Below, in pieces: positions 44,937-55,171 of a DNA stretch of 64,000 nt (position 1 is the first letter of the stretch; every line of letters starts with the position of its first letter). The stretch covers positions 34,754,264 through 34,818,263 of the forward strand of contig CM057155.1 in the NCBI GenBank assembly GCA_029962745.1, read 5' to 3'. Position numbers and translations under genes: made by a program. This DNA comes from Echinometra lucunter. Its lineage: Eukaryota; Echinodermata; Echinoidea; Camarodonta; Echinometridae. The notes under the pieces were generated by a model. That model had not been told where the DNA came from. It did not search any database and saw only the letters and a program-made list of their open reading frames with translations.

Positions 44937-47900
44937 ATAGAAGATATCCTGAAGGAAATGGGACTAGATGATGTAATAAAAAATTTTCATGAGCAGCAGG
45001 TGAGTGTTCTTTTAAAATTACTAAGCCTGAGTCGATTCAGTTCGAAAACAGGTGCTTCATCGTCGCTGTTGGGTCCTGGTCCTGCTTTGGCTATGCTTGC
45101 GAGCAGCAAAGTAGGGCCCCTTGGAAGGTGTTAATTGGTTAATTAGTTAATTCATTAATCCTTCTGCTGACTTCCGGTAAACAATACGGAAGCGGAAATT
45201 AGTTAATGAGTTATCCTTCCAGTGACTTCCGGTAAACAATACAGAAGCGGAAATTAGTTAATGGGTTATCCTTCTGGTCTTGGAAGTGCTGTAATTAATA
45301 CTGGAAGTTCACCTCTTTTGTTGGTGAATGATTCATGGAGGGTCCCTGAAACAAAGACCTGAGAAATAGGGCATCCCAATTGTTCATACTTCCCTGTTGT
45401 TGATTCATGGAGTGTATGATGACTCATGGAAGAGTGAGGGGGGGGGGGGGGGGAGAGTGGCCAGAGTGGTCAACCACTGGACTTCCTCTCGAGGTACATT
45501 CATGTTGTGTGTGTGTGTGTGTATTTGGTCGACCAATGAGAATGCGAGGATACTGTGGAAGAAGTGATATCACATGGTTGGCATGACTTATGACCCTTTC
45601 CACCTTTGCATGAAAGTACCAGCTCACATTTGACCTTCGTCTTTCAACACGAGCGCAACCAATTGTAGATTCCACCATGATTACCACAGTAGAATTAATG
45701 AGGAGGCTACAGGCCTGCACATGCCTGGAAGAAGTTTCAAACCTTCGTGAGGAGTACTTTGATGACTTAGACTCGGAACAGCATGCCTTGATTTTTGTGA
45801 GAACTGATTTTTTGAGTGTGGAACCGGAGAACAATGAACAGCTTGATCCAGATTTCGATGATGGTAAGTGCCTATCAAGTGCATCATTCATAGCAGTGAA
45901 TTTCGTTACCAAACACATTTCATTTATGTGTAGTGATATTACTATTGTAAAGGTCTGAAGACAAGACTATCACTTCATCGGGTGCCTAGTCAAGACATGT
46001 CGTCATCGTCATCGCGTCAATTCATCCTCCTATTAAATGGCCAAGTTAAGCCTCCATAGTTATAAAAGACCTGTGTCATGAGTATTATATTTGCATCGGC
46101 CTACCAATAAACCGATATATGGTGTCAGGATCATCGAATCCAGTGGTAAGGAAGAATAGGAGGATAATTTTAAGGTACGGACCGGGAGAAGCCGATAACG
46201 TCGTATCAATTCAGCGTACGTGATAGATTGCGCAATAGTGAATTGAGTGTGAATTGCATGCATACTGTGTGTGTACTAACGTGAACGTGAAGTGACTAAA
46301 CAGCTGATTGTTGTGATCAATGCAATGCAGTTGTGATTGCCTCGGTGAAGGAACTGTGAATGCTGGTTACGCTATGATCTAAATGATATAGGTAACTCGA
46401 GCATTGCATAGTTGTCTAAATAGACTGAACTAAATAGTGTAAATAAGTGCTATAAGCCACTAGGGCAGCAACTAAACTAGTGATTAGTTTAATTGTAGGG
46501 ATCGGCTCTAACATTGACACACTAATAACCCCTCACCATACATAATATCTGTACACATATCCATCATGGCTACTAGTCTTAGTCAACCAGCACCGCTAGA
46601 TTTGTTGACCGGAAATATCGCGGAAAATTGGAAAAAGTTCCGACAGCGATTTGAGTTGTACAATGTAGCCAGTGGAATGGCTGAGAAAGAGGATAAATCC
46701 CAATGCTCATTATTCTTGCATTGCATAGGTGATGCAGCCTTGCAAGTGTATAACACATTTGTCTTTGCAAATGATGATGACAAGATGAAGTTGAAAGTTG
46801 TCATGAAGAAATTTGAAGAATATTGCATGCCTAAAAGAAATGTCACATATGAAAGACACAAGTTCTTCACACGCTCACAAAACACACATGAGACAATTGA
46901 TCAGTATGCAACAGATTTGAGAAACAAGGCACAGTCATGTGAATTTGGAGAGCTAACTGAGAGTTTGATACAAGATCGCATTATCTGTGGAATGACTGAT
47001 AATAGCGTGAGAGAGAGATTGTTGAGACAAGAAGACTTGAATCTTCAAAAGACTTTGCAGTTGTGTCGTGCTGCTGAAACTACACGAGCTCAGGCCAAAG
47101 AGCTGTGTTCCCAGGATGAGAATTTGTCAGTAGATGCTCTCGGTAGTAAGAGAAAATCCTTTCCAGGTACAAAACACAAACAAAATTCCAGACAAACTCG
47201 AGGTACTAGTCAAAATGTGAGACCGAAACAGGGTCAAGGTCAGAAATCCACTCAGAAATCCAGGAATGCCTGTACCAGGTGTGGTAATTTCCATGGTAAG
47301 AGTAATTGTCCGGCTCAAGGTCAGATTTGTCGAAAGTGCGGACTACGTAATCACTTTGCCAAGTGTTGTAAGACACCAATACACAAAGCAGTCAGTGAAT
47401 TGCGAGAAGATACGGGATTTGTTACCAAAACCCCTACTGAATTCCTTGTTGATGCTATCGATAGAGATGGGTCAAAGGATGAGTGGAAAGCTGAGATTGA
47501 GGTCAATGAAACTCTAGTAAACTTCAAGCTTGATACAGGAGCGCAAACAAGTACAATTTCTGAATCAGTCTATCAGAAACTGAAACCAAAACCAAAGTTG
47601 CATTCGGTGACAACACAGTTGTCAGGATATGGTGGAACGCGTATTCCTGCAAAAGGTCGCTGCTATACGCAAGTCCGATACAAGGGTATTTCCCACAACA
47701 TGGCATTTTTCGTAGTGCCTGGCAATAGTCAACCATTACTTGGCTTACAAGATTGCGAAAGGCTGAAACTTGTGAAGCGCGTCCATGTCGTTGAAAAGAA
47801 CTCAAACAATGCAATTGTTGATGAATACTCAGATGTGTTCGAAGGCCTAGGATGTTTGCCAGGAAAACATCATATTGTGTTGCTAGAAAACACACAGCCA

Positions 47901-50900
47901 GTGAAACACGCATGTCGCAAAGTTCCATTTCCAATTCGTGACAAACTAAAGCAAGAATTAGACAAAATGGAGCGCATGAATGTCATTCAATCAGTGGATG
48001 AGCCAACAGATTGGGTCTCATCATTAGTTGTCGTGACTAAAAAGAATGGAAAGCTTAGGGTATGTTTAGACCCGCGAGACCTAAACAAAGTGATCAAACG
48101 AGAACACTATCAGTTACCATCACGTGATGAAATCACAGCAGAATTTGCCAATGCAAAGTACTTCAGCAAACTAGATGCTTCCAGTGGATTTTGGCAAATT
48201 GAGTTGGATGAACAAAGTTCAAAACTATGTACATTCATAACACCCTTTGGTAGATTTCTCAGGTTACCATTTGGTATCTGTAGTGCACCAGAAGTATTTC
48301 ACAAGATAATACACAACATGTTTGTACATGTACCAGGTGTCAATACTATGATGGATGACATTGTGGTATATGGAAGCACTCAGGACGAACATGATGATCG
48401 TCTGAGGCAAGTCTTAGACATTGCACGCAAATCAAACCTAAAACTCAATCGAGACAAGTGTGAGTTCAGTGTGAACCAGTTAACCTTCATTGGTGACATG
48501 ATCACTCAAAATGGAATCAGTCCAGATCCAAAAAAGGTTACAGCCATCAGAAACATGGCTAGACCAGCCTGCAAACAAGATGTACAACGTTTCTTGGGAA
48601 TGATAAATTACCAAAGCAAGTTCATTCCAAACCTATCTACAAGGTCAGCTCCCCTCAGAGTCCTACTGGACAAGAATACAGAGTGGATGTGGGAAGATGA
48701 ACAAGAAAAGGCATGGCACGAGTTGAAAGAAACTCTGATGAAGCAGCCAGTGCTACACTTCTATGATTCCACAAAGCCCACGAAGATATCAGCTGACGCT
48801 TCCAAGAATGGCCTAGGAGCAGTTCTCCTACAGCAACATGAACAGAATTGGCATCCGATAGCGTATGCATCTAGAGCTATGACTGATGCAGAGACACGTT
48901 ACGCTCAGATAGAAAAAGAATTGCTAGCTATCACATACGGTTGTGAAAGATTCCACCAGTATATCTACGGTCAAGTGATAGAAGTAGAGACAGATCATAA
49001 GCCACTCATTCCATTGTTTACCAAGCCACTGAGTGACTGTCCACTAAGGATCCAACGTCTTCTGATCAGGGTGCAGAGATACGACTTGAAAGTGTCCTAC
49101 ACGCCTGGCAAATTCATGTATACTGCAGATGCATTGTCAAGAGCAGTAGATCCTGAAGCTGAACAGAATCAAGAACGCGAAGAAGACATCAAAGTCTATG
49201 TAGATGCTATCATCGAAACACTACCTGTGACTACAAACAGAAAGACACAATTTGTTGAAGAGACAAAGAAAGATGAAACACTACAGCAGCTCAGTCAAGT
49301 CATCAACACAGGATGGCCAGCTGCAAAACACCAATGTCCAATGACTCTTAGACCATACTGGAATGTCAAAAATGAGCTTTCAGAAGCCAATGGCTTAATC
49401 CTAAAAGGTAGCAGAATTGTAGTTCCAGTATCAATGAGAAAGCAAATGCTCAACAAGATACATGAAGGACATTTGGGTATAGAGAAGTGCAAGAGAAGGG
49501 CACGTGAAGTTCTCTTTTGGCCGCAGATGAACCATGATATCACTGAAATGGTTCAAAATTGTACAGCATGTATGATGTACAAACCCCAACAACAGCAAGA
49601 AAGTCTGCAACATCACCAGACTCCAGAGAGACCATGGCAAAAAGTCGCATCCGACTTGTTCACATTCAATGGTAAAGACTACTTAGTTGTCGTAGACTAT
49701 TACTCCCAGTTCATCGAGCTACGTACTATGACAACAACAAGCAGCCAAGCCGTGATCACACAGTTGAAGGAGATATTCTCTAGACACGGTACACCTTGTG
49801 AACTAGTATCAGACAATGGTCCTCAATACGCAAGTCGTGAGTTCAAAGCCTTTGCAACTGACTGGGATTTTGTCCACACAACAACCAGTCCATACTATCC
49901 CCAGTCCAATGGTCGCGCAGAGGGAGCAGTCAAGATAGCCAAAAATCTACTGCGCAAGTGCCAGCAGAGTGGTCAAGACATCTACCGAGCTCTTCAAATC
50001 TACAGAAGCTCACCACTCGACTGTGGCAAATCCCCTGCAGAACTCCTCTACAATCGCCGCTTGAGATCTAACCTGCCTATGATGGACAACCTTCTTAATC
50101 CACAGAACATTGATCCTCGTCAGGTGAAGGAAAGGAAGGAAAGGCAGAAGGCGAAACAGAAACAACGCTATGACCAACATGCTCGTGATCTTCCAAAGCT
50201 TCACATCGGTCAGCATGTCAGACTTCTTGATACGCAAACCAACAGATGGTCACAGCAAGGCGTTGTCAAGGCCGAACTACCAAATCGGTCTTATCTGATA
50301 GAAACTGAATATGGTGTGACACGTCGAAGGAACCGCCGTCACATCAGGCCAGCCCCACATACAGACCAGTATCCGTCGCATGATATCGACGACGATGATG
50401 CACATCCAAGAGATGATGATGCTAGCCCCCAAGCAGTAGATGCACCATCAACATCTGCCCCATCAACTGCTACATATACAACCAGGAGTGGACGCAACGT
50501 GAAGCCACCAGCTCGCTTAATTGAACAGTGAATTGAAGAAACACTAACTTGAAAGAAACTGTAAACCTTCAAGAAATCAAAATCAAACCTGAACTGAACT
50601 TATAATTTCACAGGATTTGGAAACATTTATTATCAACGAAATTGCCAAGGACTGAAGAATGATTATTTTGAAACGACTCTAATTACAAAGACTCTCTCTC
50701 AGAAGTTTTCGGGCAACATGATTATTTCAGCACCACATGATTATGCACATTGTATGTTTATCATATTGAAGGCTGTTTACAGAAACTAAGGTTAAACAGG
50801 CTTCAAAGAAAATGTTATCATGTCTTTAAATGTAAAGGCACAAGATGAAAAATACTTGTACTTGTCTAAACAAAAAGTAAAAACAAGTTCTTTTTAAAGA

Positions 50901-53900
50901 AAGGGAGGTGTAGTGATATTACTATTGTAAAGGTCTGAAGACAAGACTATCACTTCATCGGGTGCCTAGTCAAGACATGTCGTCATCGTCATCGCGTCAA
51001 TTCATCCTCCTATTAAATGGCCAAGTTAAGCCTCCATAGTTATAAAAGACCTGTGTCATGAGTATTATATTTGCATCGGCCTACCAATAAACCGATATAT
51101 TATGTTTATGATGTTACATGTATATGATGATGATGATTATGATTGTATGTTACGAAGCATGATTTGTGTATGATTAGAACATATACATACTATTATTGCA
51201 AAACACTGAGAGCATGAGGAGTGAGAGGGTACTTATTCATTTATTTTATTATCTTTTAATTCATGCCATGATTTTCTGGAACAGGCCATAATTGAATAAA
51301 CTTGGAAACAATTTGTCGTTTTTTTTGTTGTTGTTGATGTTTATGATGTGTACAAAGAGCACAGTTGAAGATGTGGTAGAAAAAAAAAATAAAACATGCG
51401 CTTGAATTTCAATATCTCCTAGAAATTAATGAAAAAGATCTTTGGGAAGTGGATCTACCCAGCTCCACCTCTGGTCTTGAACACCCCCAAAATCAAGAAG
51501 CTGAGACCAACGTTCCTGGAGGAACTACCCCAAAAAATTTGAACTTAGATACTGGCGAAGACATTTTTGGAATAGATCCCACTGGCCTCATATCTGGTAA
51601 TGAACTACCCCGATGGCAGAAGCATCCCCGACAAACTTGGATACTGGTGAAAATCTGTTTGATCTGTCTACCCTCATTGCTGATCTTCAGGATGATGAAC
51701 AACTCCCAAATCAGGGAGCTGACCCCATTATACCCGGAGGAGCAAGCCTACTGGATCTACATGATGAAAGTAAGTGTTTCCACCATTTGTTCACCGGAAA
51801 AAAAATAGATATGTACAAATAAATAAATAGTAGTAATAATAATAATAATAATAACAATAATGATAATTTGCAAGCTGTCATATCCAATTGAACTTATCTG
51901 CCAAAAGGCACACATAATGTAGCTAAATATATGTGGGTAATTTTGATATGAATCAAGTTATGAATATTATAGTATAGTATAGTATCGTGAAATATATCAA
52001 TCGGGGGGGGGGGGGGGGATAACTGTGCAATGACATTGCTAATGCATGGTACATTTCAACATGTAATGTAGGTATTACCGATGAAGACCTCTGCAACCTG
52101 GGTGCAAGTATCACTGCCAGAGTTCCTCCCAGCATTGTAACAGCACCTGCACCTGCCAACAACCATGCAGCAGCAGCTAGCCCTTCAACACGCCATGATG
52201 TAGCTGGACCATCCAATATGCCGTCGACAAGCTACACCAGAGTTGGCCCTTCTAAACCATCGACCAGCTACACCAGAGGTGACCCTTCCACAAGCCATGT
52301 TGGAGGAAGAGGATCATCACGCAAGGCAACAAAGCGCCGAGCAGAAACACTCCCTCCCAGACATGCCACTTCCGACACATCATGTGAAAAAAGTAAGTGA
52401 AAGGCATGTTAAAAAGTATAATGCAAGGGTCATGGATTACAACATAGGTTTTCAACCTGAAGAGAATATGGGGCCAATGATTGACATGATGCCTAGGGTA
52501 AATGAAATGTTTGAAAATATCATCGATGAAATGATGGGAGGTGTTGGGGATAGGGACTTTGTCAGGCTTGTTCTAAATGCGCCACAGCTGGATAGACCAG
52601 TGAGCCTCCCCTTTATGCGCAGGGATCAAATGAATCACGAGGTATTTGCTTCAAAGTTAGAGGCCACGATTCAGTCCCACGAAGATATTACCCTCGATGA
52701 AAACCTCGAATTCAATGTGATACACACGGCTATGCCAGAAGGGGGTATGCGAAAAAGGAGGAAGGTCCTGAAACTCAAAGACCGACTTTTCAGCAAAGAG
52801 AGTATCATTCAGATGAAAAATAAAGACAACATGTGCTGCCCCTGGGCAATCGTGACAGGCATCTGCCGTATTGAGAAACATCCGAACTGGAATTCCATCC
52901 GGCAAGGACACAAGCAGCAGCAGACATATGCTGAGGACCTGTACACTCAAGCAGGGATACCAATAAACACAAGATGCGGCATCGAAGAAATAAAAAAATT
53001 CGAGAGTACAGAATGCATGGCCAAGTTTCGTGTTGTGGTTGTCTCTAGGGAACATTTAGATTTTATCATCTATGCAGGACCAGAAGAGAGGGAGCACACC
53101 ATCTACCTGTACGTGCATGATGGGCACTACGACCTCATCACTTCCATGAGTGCATTCTACAACAAATCATATTTCTGCGGGGACTGTTTCAAGGGATACA
53201 ATGGCAAAAATAAGCATACCTGCTACAATGCATGCAAGATGTGCTGCTGCAATGACTGCCCACCCCCTTCCGAGAATGAAGACTACAAACAATGTTCATT
53301 CTTAAAACTGCGATTACATCATTCACAGTGTTTTTAGTCTTCAGCGGAAGGATTAATTAATTAATTATCTAATCAACCAATTAACACCTTCCAAGGGGCC
53401 CTACTTTGCTGCTCTTGCGCATCAATGAAATAAAGAAATGAATGAGAAAATGACATTGTCGAAAGACTTTTAAATTTAACCGGTTTAAGACATATATTCT
53501 TTTAGAATGGAATAATAGAAGTAAGATGAGCTTGAAGGATTTGTTTTCGCGTTTTTATCCATGTCTATGATGTCGTCCGGTATCTGGATTCTGGGGTACA
53601 TTTTAATTGTTTACATACAATATGTACCCTTGTTTGCCGCAAAATGGCTCTACACCAAAAGAAAAGCTTACAGCCTACGTGCAATATTCCCCAGATAACA
53701 AGGTTACGTTAGGCCAACGTCGGCAATGGTCGGGTTGGTCGCAGTCGAAACGCCAACGTCAAACCAATGTTGGACCAACGTTTGCATCTTGAGTGCGCGC
53801 GAAGTTGGGCAATGGTTGCTACGCAACGTTGGTCCAACGTCGGCATTGGTCGCTTCGTACTGCGCGCGAGGTAGATGCCGCGTGCGTATAATACGTGCGC

Positions 53901-55171
53901 ATGCATCCAGGGAGTGAAGATCCTCCATGTTGTCGTATGTACGTATTATGGTACGTAAAATACTATGTACCGTAATGCGCACGCGTTGGCGTTGGAATTG
54001 GAATCGAATTGGCGGGCTTTTTCTAGCTCTGCGTTGAATTAATATTGCACGTTTATTAAATCTACTTTGCATTGGCCCGGTACCTGTACCTGACTTTGAG
54101 TTAAGTGATCTCATTCTACCCTATTTTATTCATTTTATCTTTTATTTAGCGTATTTACACTTAAAAATCTGGTTTGAGCTAGATCTAGTGTATATATAGC
54201 CTAGATCCATAGGATTTTACCATGTTGTTGGTCCTGTACTGCACGGTATTTCAGATCTGAGCTGTGATTGTCTCAAAATATTGATTATGACTGTCGGTGA
54301 CTACTGACTGTGCATTGACTGAATAGGATTGATCGAGTATTGTCGTTGGCGAGTGAATCTAGACACAATTTAGAGAAGTAACTGTTACTGTTAGTGTAAC
54401 TTGTTAGCTCTCGCTGGGCTCATTTAAACCCTTTAGACCCTTTAGATCCTAGGCTTGTACTAGTACTAGACTAGTACACTTAGACTATTAAAGTAGGCTA
54501 CAGAGTACACTGTACATAACTAGTCTAGATCTAGGTTAAACAGCGCCGTCTGGCCAGGCTACACTCTTCTGTATAGTACACAACGATAGCCAGTGCAGCC
54601 ATAGAATTTATAAAACAATAACAGTATTGTTTAAATGAGCCCAGCGATGCGGGTCAGGAGCCCAGTATGAATGTGGTCTTAGTGGTATGGTTATATTTCA
54701 TTAAAATATAAGAATGAATTTAGATAAGAATTATTAAAGCAATTATGGAAATGTTGGGAGGGGGAGCAAGTTCCCTCTGTCTGTGAAGTGTCTGCCTCTT
54801 GAACCAAATATCGTTGGTTCAAGTCTAACTCAGGATGACTGAAGCCGTCATTGTTATGCCCCTTGACCTGTTTTATTGACGCAGGCTATTTTTCATGAGA
54901 GTAGAGGAAACCTTTGTGTAGTGGTCACATCCCCAAATCAGACGTATATCAGGGGATTCGGGGGGGGGGGGGGAGACAAAAGTTAAGCTGCTTCAGTTTG
55001 CTTTTTGCCTCCCAGGCACAGGTCATGCCAAGCAAATAAGGGTATTCCACTGGAATTTTTTGTAGGTGACTGCAGATATGGTGCCTCACCTGTCAGATGC
55101 AGAGGTGTCTTCACTTGGTGTTCACCTCATTGGACATAGATATCCGTTGGAACAGTTGTGTGGTGAATCAG
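44937..55171 (+). CDS. SAM-domain gene (SAMD3-like family), two exons flanking a nested Polinton and gypsy insertion
   Basis: Exon 44937-44999 (acceptor tatattttcag, donor CAG|GTGAGT) reads IEDILKEMGLDDVIKNFHEQ. Exon 55066-55171 (acceptor tttttgtag, donor CAG|GTCAGT) reads VTADMVPHLSDAEVSSLGVH then LIGHRYPLEQLC. Joined in phase 0 they give a SAM domain: the first helix with 'ILKEMGL..VI..F.EQ', then 'LSDAEVSSLGV.LIGHR..L'. SAM domains mediate protein-protein interaction. The intron is about 10 kb, of which 8.3 kb is the Polinton plus gypsy. Both splice sites are intact. Upstream and downstream exons were not found in the window. With the exons at 33809-40805 it suggests a tandem family. Confidence 0.6.
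45102..45170 (+). repeat. Left TIR of the Polinton
   Basis: Pairs with 53341-53413: agcagcaaagtagggcccc, ttggaaggtgttaattggtt, then a TTAA-rich stretch and aatccttctgctga. Just inside lies a roughly 55-bp direct repeat in two copies (about 45171-45281, 'gacttccggtaaacaata...agcggaaattagttaatg'). Confidence 0.88.
45929..46119 (+). repeat. 5' LTR of the gypsy element
   Basis: Begins TGTAGTGATATTAC and ends AAACCGATATA. A TATA-like 'ttataaaag' lies near 46060 and an AATAAA near 46106, compatible with promoter and poly(A) functions. The 3' terminus is TA rather than the canonical CA. Confidence 0.93.
46120..46136 (+). promoter_or_regulatory. Predicted tRNA primer-binding site
   Basis: TGGTGTCAGGATCATCG immediately follows the 5' LTR. 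The TGG start complements the CCA end of a tRNA. I have not assigned the tRNA species. Confidence 0.6.
46566..50531 (+). CDS. Gag-Pol polyprotein of the gypsy element (1321 residues)
   Basis: A single unbroken frame from ATG 46566. Gag occupies about residues 1-280 and ends in two CCHC zinc knuckles (CTRCGNFHGKSNC and CRKCGLRNHFAKC). Protease: FKLDTGAQTSTIS (about 320). Reverse transcriptase: KLRVCLDPRDLNKVI, YFSKLDASSGFWQIELDEQS, RLPFGICSAPEVF, with the catalytic pair in MMDDIVVYG, an unusual residue context for YxDD. RNase H: KISADASKNGLGAVL and ETDHKPL. Integrase: zinc-binding HEGHLGIEKC...CTACMMYK, then the DDE core with VASDLFTFNGKDYLVVVDYY, LVSDNGPQYASREF and PYYPQSNGRAEGAVK. The C-terminal region is basic, then acidic (DIDDDDAHPRDDD). 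There is no envelope gene. No frameshift separates gag and pol. Confidence 0.95.
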   Translation: MATSLSQPAPLDLLTGNIAENWKKFRQRFELYNVASGMAEKEDKSQCSLFLHCIGDAALQVYNTFVFANDDDKMKLKVVMKKFEEYCMPKRNVTYERHKFFTRSQNTHETIDQYATDLRNKAQSCEFGELTESLIQDRIICGMTDNSVRERLLRQEDLNLQKTLQLCRAAETTRAQAKELCSQDENLSVDALGSKRKSFPGTKHKQNSRQTRGTSQNVRPKQGQGQKSTQKSRNACTRCGNFHGKSNCPAQGQICRKCGLRNHFAKCCKTPIHKAVSELREDTGFVTKTPTEFLVDAIDRDGSKDEWKAEIEVNETLVNFKLDTGAQTSTISESVYQKLKPKPKLHSVTTQLSGYGGTRIPAKGRCYTQVRYKGISHNMAFFVVPGNSQPLLGLQDCERLKLVKRVHVVEKNSNNAIVDEYSDVFEGLGCLPGKHHIVLLENTQPVKHACRKVPFPIRDKLKQELDKMERMNVIQSVDEPTDWVSSLVVVTKKNGKLRVCLDPRDLNKVIKREHYQLPSRDEITAEFANAKYFSKLDASSGFWQIELDEQSSKLCTFITPFGRFLRLPFGICSAPEVFHKIIHNMFVHVPGVNTMMDDIVVYGSTQDEHDDRLRQVLDIARKSNLKLNRDKCEFSVNQLTFIGDMITQNGISPDPKKVTAIRNMARPACKQDVQRFLGMINYQSKFIPNLSTRSAPLRVLLDKNTEWMWEDEQEKAWHELKETLMKQPVLHFYDSTKPTKISADASKNGLGAVLLQQHEQNWHPIAYASRAMTDAETRYAQIEKELLAITYGCERFHQYIYGQVIEVETDHKPLIPLFTKPLSDCPLRIQRLLIRVQRYDLKVSYTPGKFMYTADALSRAVDPEAEQNQEREEDIKVYVDAIIETLPVTTNRKTQFVEETKKDETLQQLSQVINTGWPAAKHQCPMTLRPYWNVKNELSEANGLILKGSRIVVPVSMRKQMLNKIHEGHLGIEKCKRRAREVLFWPQMNHDITEMVQNCTACMMYKPQQQQESLQHHQTPERPWQKVASDLFTFNGKDYLVVVDYYSQFIELRTMTTTSSQAVITQLKEIFSRHGTPCELVSDNGPQYASREFKAFATDWDFVHTTTSPYYPQSNGRAEGAVKIAKNLLRKCQQSGQDIYRALQIYRSSPLDCGKSPAELLYNRRLRSNLPMMDNLLNPQNIDPRQVKERKERQKAKQKQRYDQHARDLPKLHIGQHVRLLDTQTNRWSQQGVVKAELPNRSYLIETEYGVTRRRNRRHIRPAPHTDQYPSHDIDDDDAHPRDDDASPQAVDAPSTSAPSTATYTTRSGRNVKPPARLIEQ
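50896..50908 (+). promoter_or_regulatory. Polypurine tract
   Basis: An A/G-only run (aaagaaagggagg) that directly precedes the 3' LTR, the expected plus-strand priming site. Confidence 0.8.
50909..51099 (+). repeat. 3' LTR of the gypsy element
   Basis: Read base by base, it is identical to the 5' LTR. Followed by the target duplication TTATG at 51100-51104. Confidence 0.93.
53341..53413 (-). repeat. Right TIR of the Polinton
   Basis: Complement of 45102-45170 with a few substitutions and a slightly longer TTAA run; ends GCTGCT followed by the TSD CTTGCG. Directly inside it lies an inverted piece of pol sequence (about 53287-53343). Confidence 0.88.
53700..53865. repeat. CAACGTTGG-type repeat cluster
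   Basis: At least six variants of 'ccaacgttgg' / 'ggccaacgtcggca', direct and inverted, within 165 bp ('ttggaccaacgtttgc', 'gcaacgttggtccaacgtcg'). Likely a small repeat-rich element. No coding meaning. Confidence 0.65.
54411..54645. repeat. Small 18-bp-TIR element
   Basis: Perfect 18-bp inverted ends (CGCTGGGCTCATTTAAAC) enclose about 235 bp rich in 'tagacc' and 'ctagta' motifs. No target duplication was found. Confidence 0.6.
54755..54850 (+). mobile_element. tRNA-derived SINE-like relic
   Basis: 'gtctgcctcttgaaccaaat' followed by 'cgttggttcaagtctaact' resembles the anticodon-arm and B-box half of a tRNA-derived SINE (GGTTCAAGTCT against GGTTCGANTCC). The A box is not convincing. Confidence 0.4.

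Larger units (their letters stand above)
45929..51099 (+). mobile_element. Intact Ty3/gypsy LTR retrotransposon, Mag-like lineage
   Basis: 5171 bp with identical 191-bp LTRs (45929-46119, 50909-51099), a 5-bp target duplication TTATG (45924-45928, 51100-51104), a primer-binding site directly after the 5' LTR (tggtgtcagg at 46120) and a purine tract (aaagaaagggagg) directly before the 3' LTR. One unbroken gag-pol frame fills the interior. Identical LTRs mean a very recent insertion. The inverted Polinton copy shows the empty site (near 63135-63150). The lineage is inferred from the integrase and RT motifs and the single gag-pol ORF. Confidence 0.95.
45677..53337 (+). pseudogene. Polinton DNA polymerase B, N-terminal part with three upstream exons (truncated, left copy)
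   Basis: Exon 1 is 45677-45863 (MITTVELMRRLQACTCLEEV...), exon 2 is 51423-51769, and exon 3 starts at 52072. All have GT-AG borders and matching phases, and the inverted copy at 59.5-63.4 kb has the same borders. Exon 3 carries an Ala/Ser/Pro-rich linker, basic RKATKRR, then the N-terminal pol region (MGPMIDMMPRVNEMFENIID..., FVRLVLNAPQLDRPVSLPF, CCPWAIVTGICRI) and a Cys cluster (YFCGDCFKGYNGKNKHTCYN, CKMCCCNDC) that begins its zinc-binding part. Breaks: one C is missing near 51610 and two bases near 52363, and the gene is cut at about 53287 where an inverted fragment follows. The gypsy element lies in intron 1. It cannot encode an active polymerase. Confidence 0.75.
45102..53413 (+). mobile_element. 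Internally deleted Polinton/Maverick with 6-bp TSD, host to a gypsy element
   Basis: The element starts AGCAGCAAAGTAGGGCCCC and ends with its complement. The TIRs are about 70 bp (45102-45170 and 53341-53413). A perfect 6-bp target duplication CTTGCG flanks it (45096-45101, 53414-53419). Six-bp duplications and AG...CT ends are the Polinton/Maverick signature, and the cargo is an N-terminal DNA polymerase B gene. Without the nested gypsy it is about 3.1 kb, far below the usual 15-20 kb. Integrase, ATPase, protease and capsid genes are missing, as is the polymerase palm. It is a non-autonomous deletion derivative. Confidence 0.88.
53866..55065. other. Intron sequence downstream of the Polinton
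   Basis: Contains an inverted pair 'cgctgggctcatttaaac' (54411) and 'gtttaaatgagcccagcg' (about 54628-54645), a tRNA-like relic (54755-54850), and a poly-G run at about 54959-54973. No coding signal before the SAM exon at 55066. Confidence 0.5.

Noticed and set aside
53704..54114. 136-codon minus-strand frame rich in Arg and Thr
   Set aside because: Overlaps the CAACGTTGG repeat cluster and has repeat-driven composition without protein features.
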